DNA of 64,000 bases from contig NZ_DAOKZA010000013.1 in the NCBI RefSeq assembly GCF_035325925.1, positions 31,454 through 95,453 on the forward strand. Direction: 5' to 3'. Positions 63,913 to 64,000 of this stretch are shown here, one piece after another (position 1 is the stretch's first letter; each line of letters opens with the position of its first letter). This DNA is from Calidifontimicrobium sp035325925. GTDB taxonomy: Bacteria > Pseudomonadota > Gammaproteobacteria > Burkholderiales > Burkholderiaceae_C. A program made the translations under genes and the position numbers. The notes below the pieces were generated by a model. The model did not search any database, was not told where the DNA came from, and worked only from the letters and a program-made list of their open reading frames with translations.

Positions 63913-64000
63913 CTCCCGGCCCTCCTGTCACTGCGTGACATCCTCCCCGCGGGAGGACGAGCGCCGCCTTCGGGCGGCCGGGCGGCGGCGCTCACTGCAC
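63836..64000. repeat. Mosaic palindromic repeat region at right edge
   Basis: Successive hairpins: CCGGC-TTT-GCCGG (about 63840), CCCCCTCC-TCG-GGAGGGGG (63866-63884), GCGCGC-GAA-GCGCGC, GGGAGG-TTCA-CCTCCC, TGTCAC-TGC-GTGACA (63926-63940), CCTCCC-CGC-GGGAGG (63942-63956) and GCCGCC-TTCG-GGCGGC. The end 63942-63994 is the reverse complement of the tandem repeat at 36519-36684. It may continue beyond the window. Confidence 0.8.
63909..63995 (-). CDS. Repeat-encoded 28-codon mini-ORF, copy 3
   Basis: GTG 63995 overlaps a TGA (63994-63992), apparently the stop of the upstream gene outside the window. It reads 28 codons (VSAAARPPEGGARPPAGRMS and 8 more) to a TGA that overlaps GTG 63912. Length, register and the SAAARPPEGGA core equal the two copies at 36.5 kb although the DNA after base 54 differs. 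Confidence 0.45.
   Translation of the reverse strand: MSAAARPPEGGARPPAGRMSRSDRRAGR

Overview
The window is about 73% GC, gene-dense DNA from a betaproteobacterium. The best guess is a Burkholderiales member of the Rubrivivax/Leptothrix/Ideonella type. This rests on codon bias, on gene neighbourhoods (murB-yajQ, dxs-ispA-xseB, ppk-sixA facing ppx, a gcl-hyi-glxR-glycerate kinase operon) and on the many ATGA/GTGA/TTGA start-stop overlaps. The taxon is an inference, as no rRNA or tRNA gene is present. I found no IS element, phage, plasmid origin or CRISPR array. A 10-base N run (6182-6191) marks an assembly gap inside a repeat-rich spacer.

Layout. 1-5.8 kb: a minus-strand operon turning glyoxylate into phosphoglycerate (gcl, hyi, glxR, glycerate kinase), with a divergent LysR regulator. 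5.8-6.3 kb: mosaic repeat with the gap. 6.3-13.9 kb: AraC-type regulator, divergent branched-chain-type ABC importer (binding protein, two permeases, two ATPases) and an aromatic-aldehyde-type dehydrogenase. 13.9-16.2 kb: a SUV3-like RNA helicase preceded by a 13-codon leader. 16.4-18.2 kb: a short MetE-like methionine synthase coupled by TTGA overlap to a 2-oxoglutarate/Fe(II) dioxygenase. 18.4-25.7 kb: signalling (LytS/LytR-type pair, TPR-GGDEF protein, multi-PAS hybrid kinase). 25.9-32.8 kb: peptidases and small enzymes. 32.8-40.8 kb: acyl-CoA ligase, argG, a periplasmic molybdopterin-fold protein, a second hybrid kinase, murB, yajQ and a retropepsin-like protease. 40.8-44.9 kb: folE2 and the isoprenoid genes dxs, ispA and xseB. 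45-51 kb: Rieske oxygenase, EamA exporter, sulfurtransferase, universal stress protein, ZIP transporter and ppx. 51-55 kb: sixA, ppk, nnrS. 55-64 kb: a fused arylpyruvate oxidoreductase, an odd alpha/beta-hydrolase, a dehydrogenase/hydratase fusion, an acyl-CoA ligase and an ABC ATPase.

Main points for a second look. (1) A repeat present in three copies encodes an in-frame 28-codon mini-ORF each time. Its start overlaps the preceding stop, and its own stop overlaps the next start, so a ribosome relay is kept across operon spacers. (2) The MetE-like/2OG-dioxygenase pair may be a folate-independent methionine synthase with an oxygenase partner. (3) An alpha/beta-hydrolase lacks both the catalytic nucleophile and the catalytic histidine. 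(4) Several genes carry a -10 hexamer 6-8 nt before an ATG with no Shine-Dalgarno, suggesting leaderless mRNAs. (5) A Pho box precedes ppk and an AraC-type direct repeat precedes the ABC operon.
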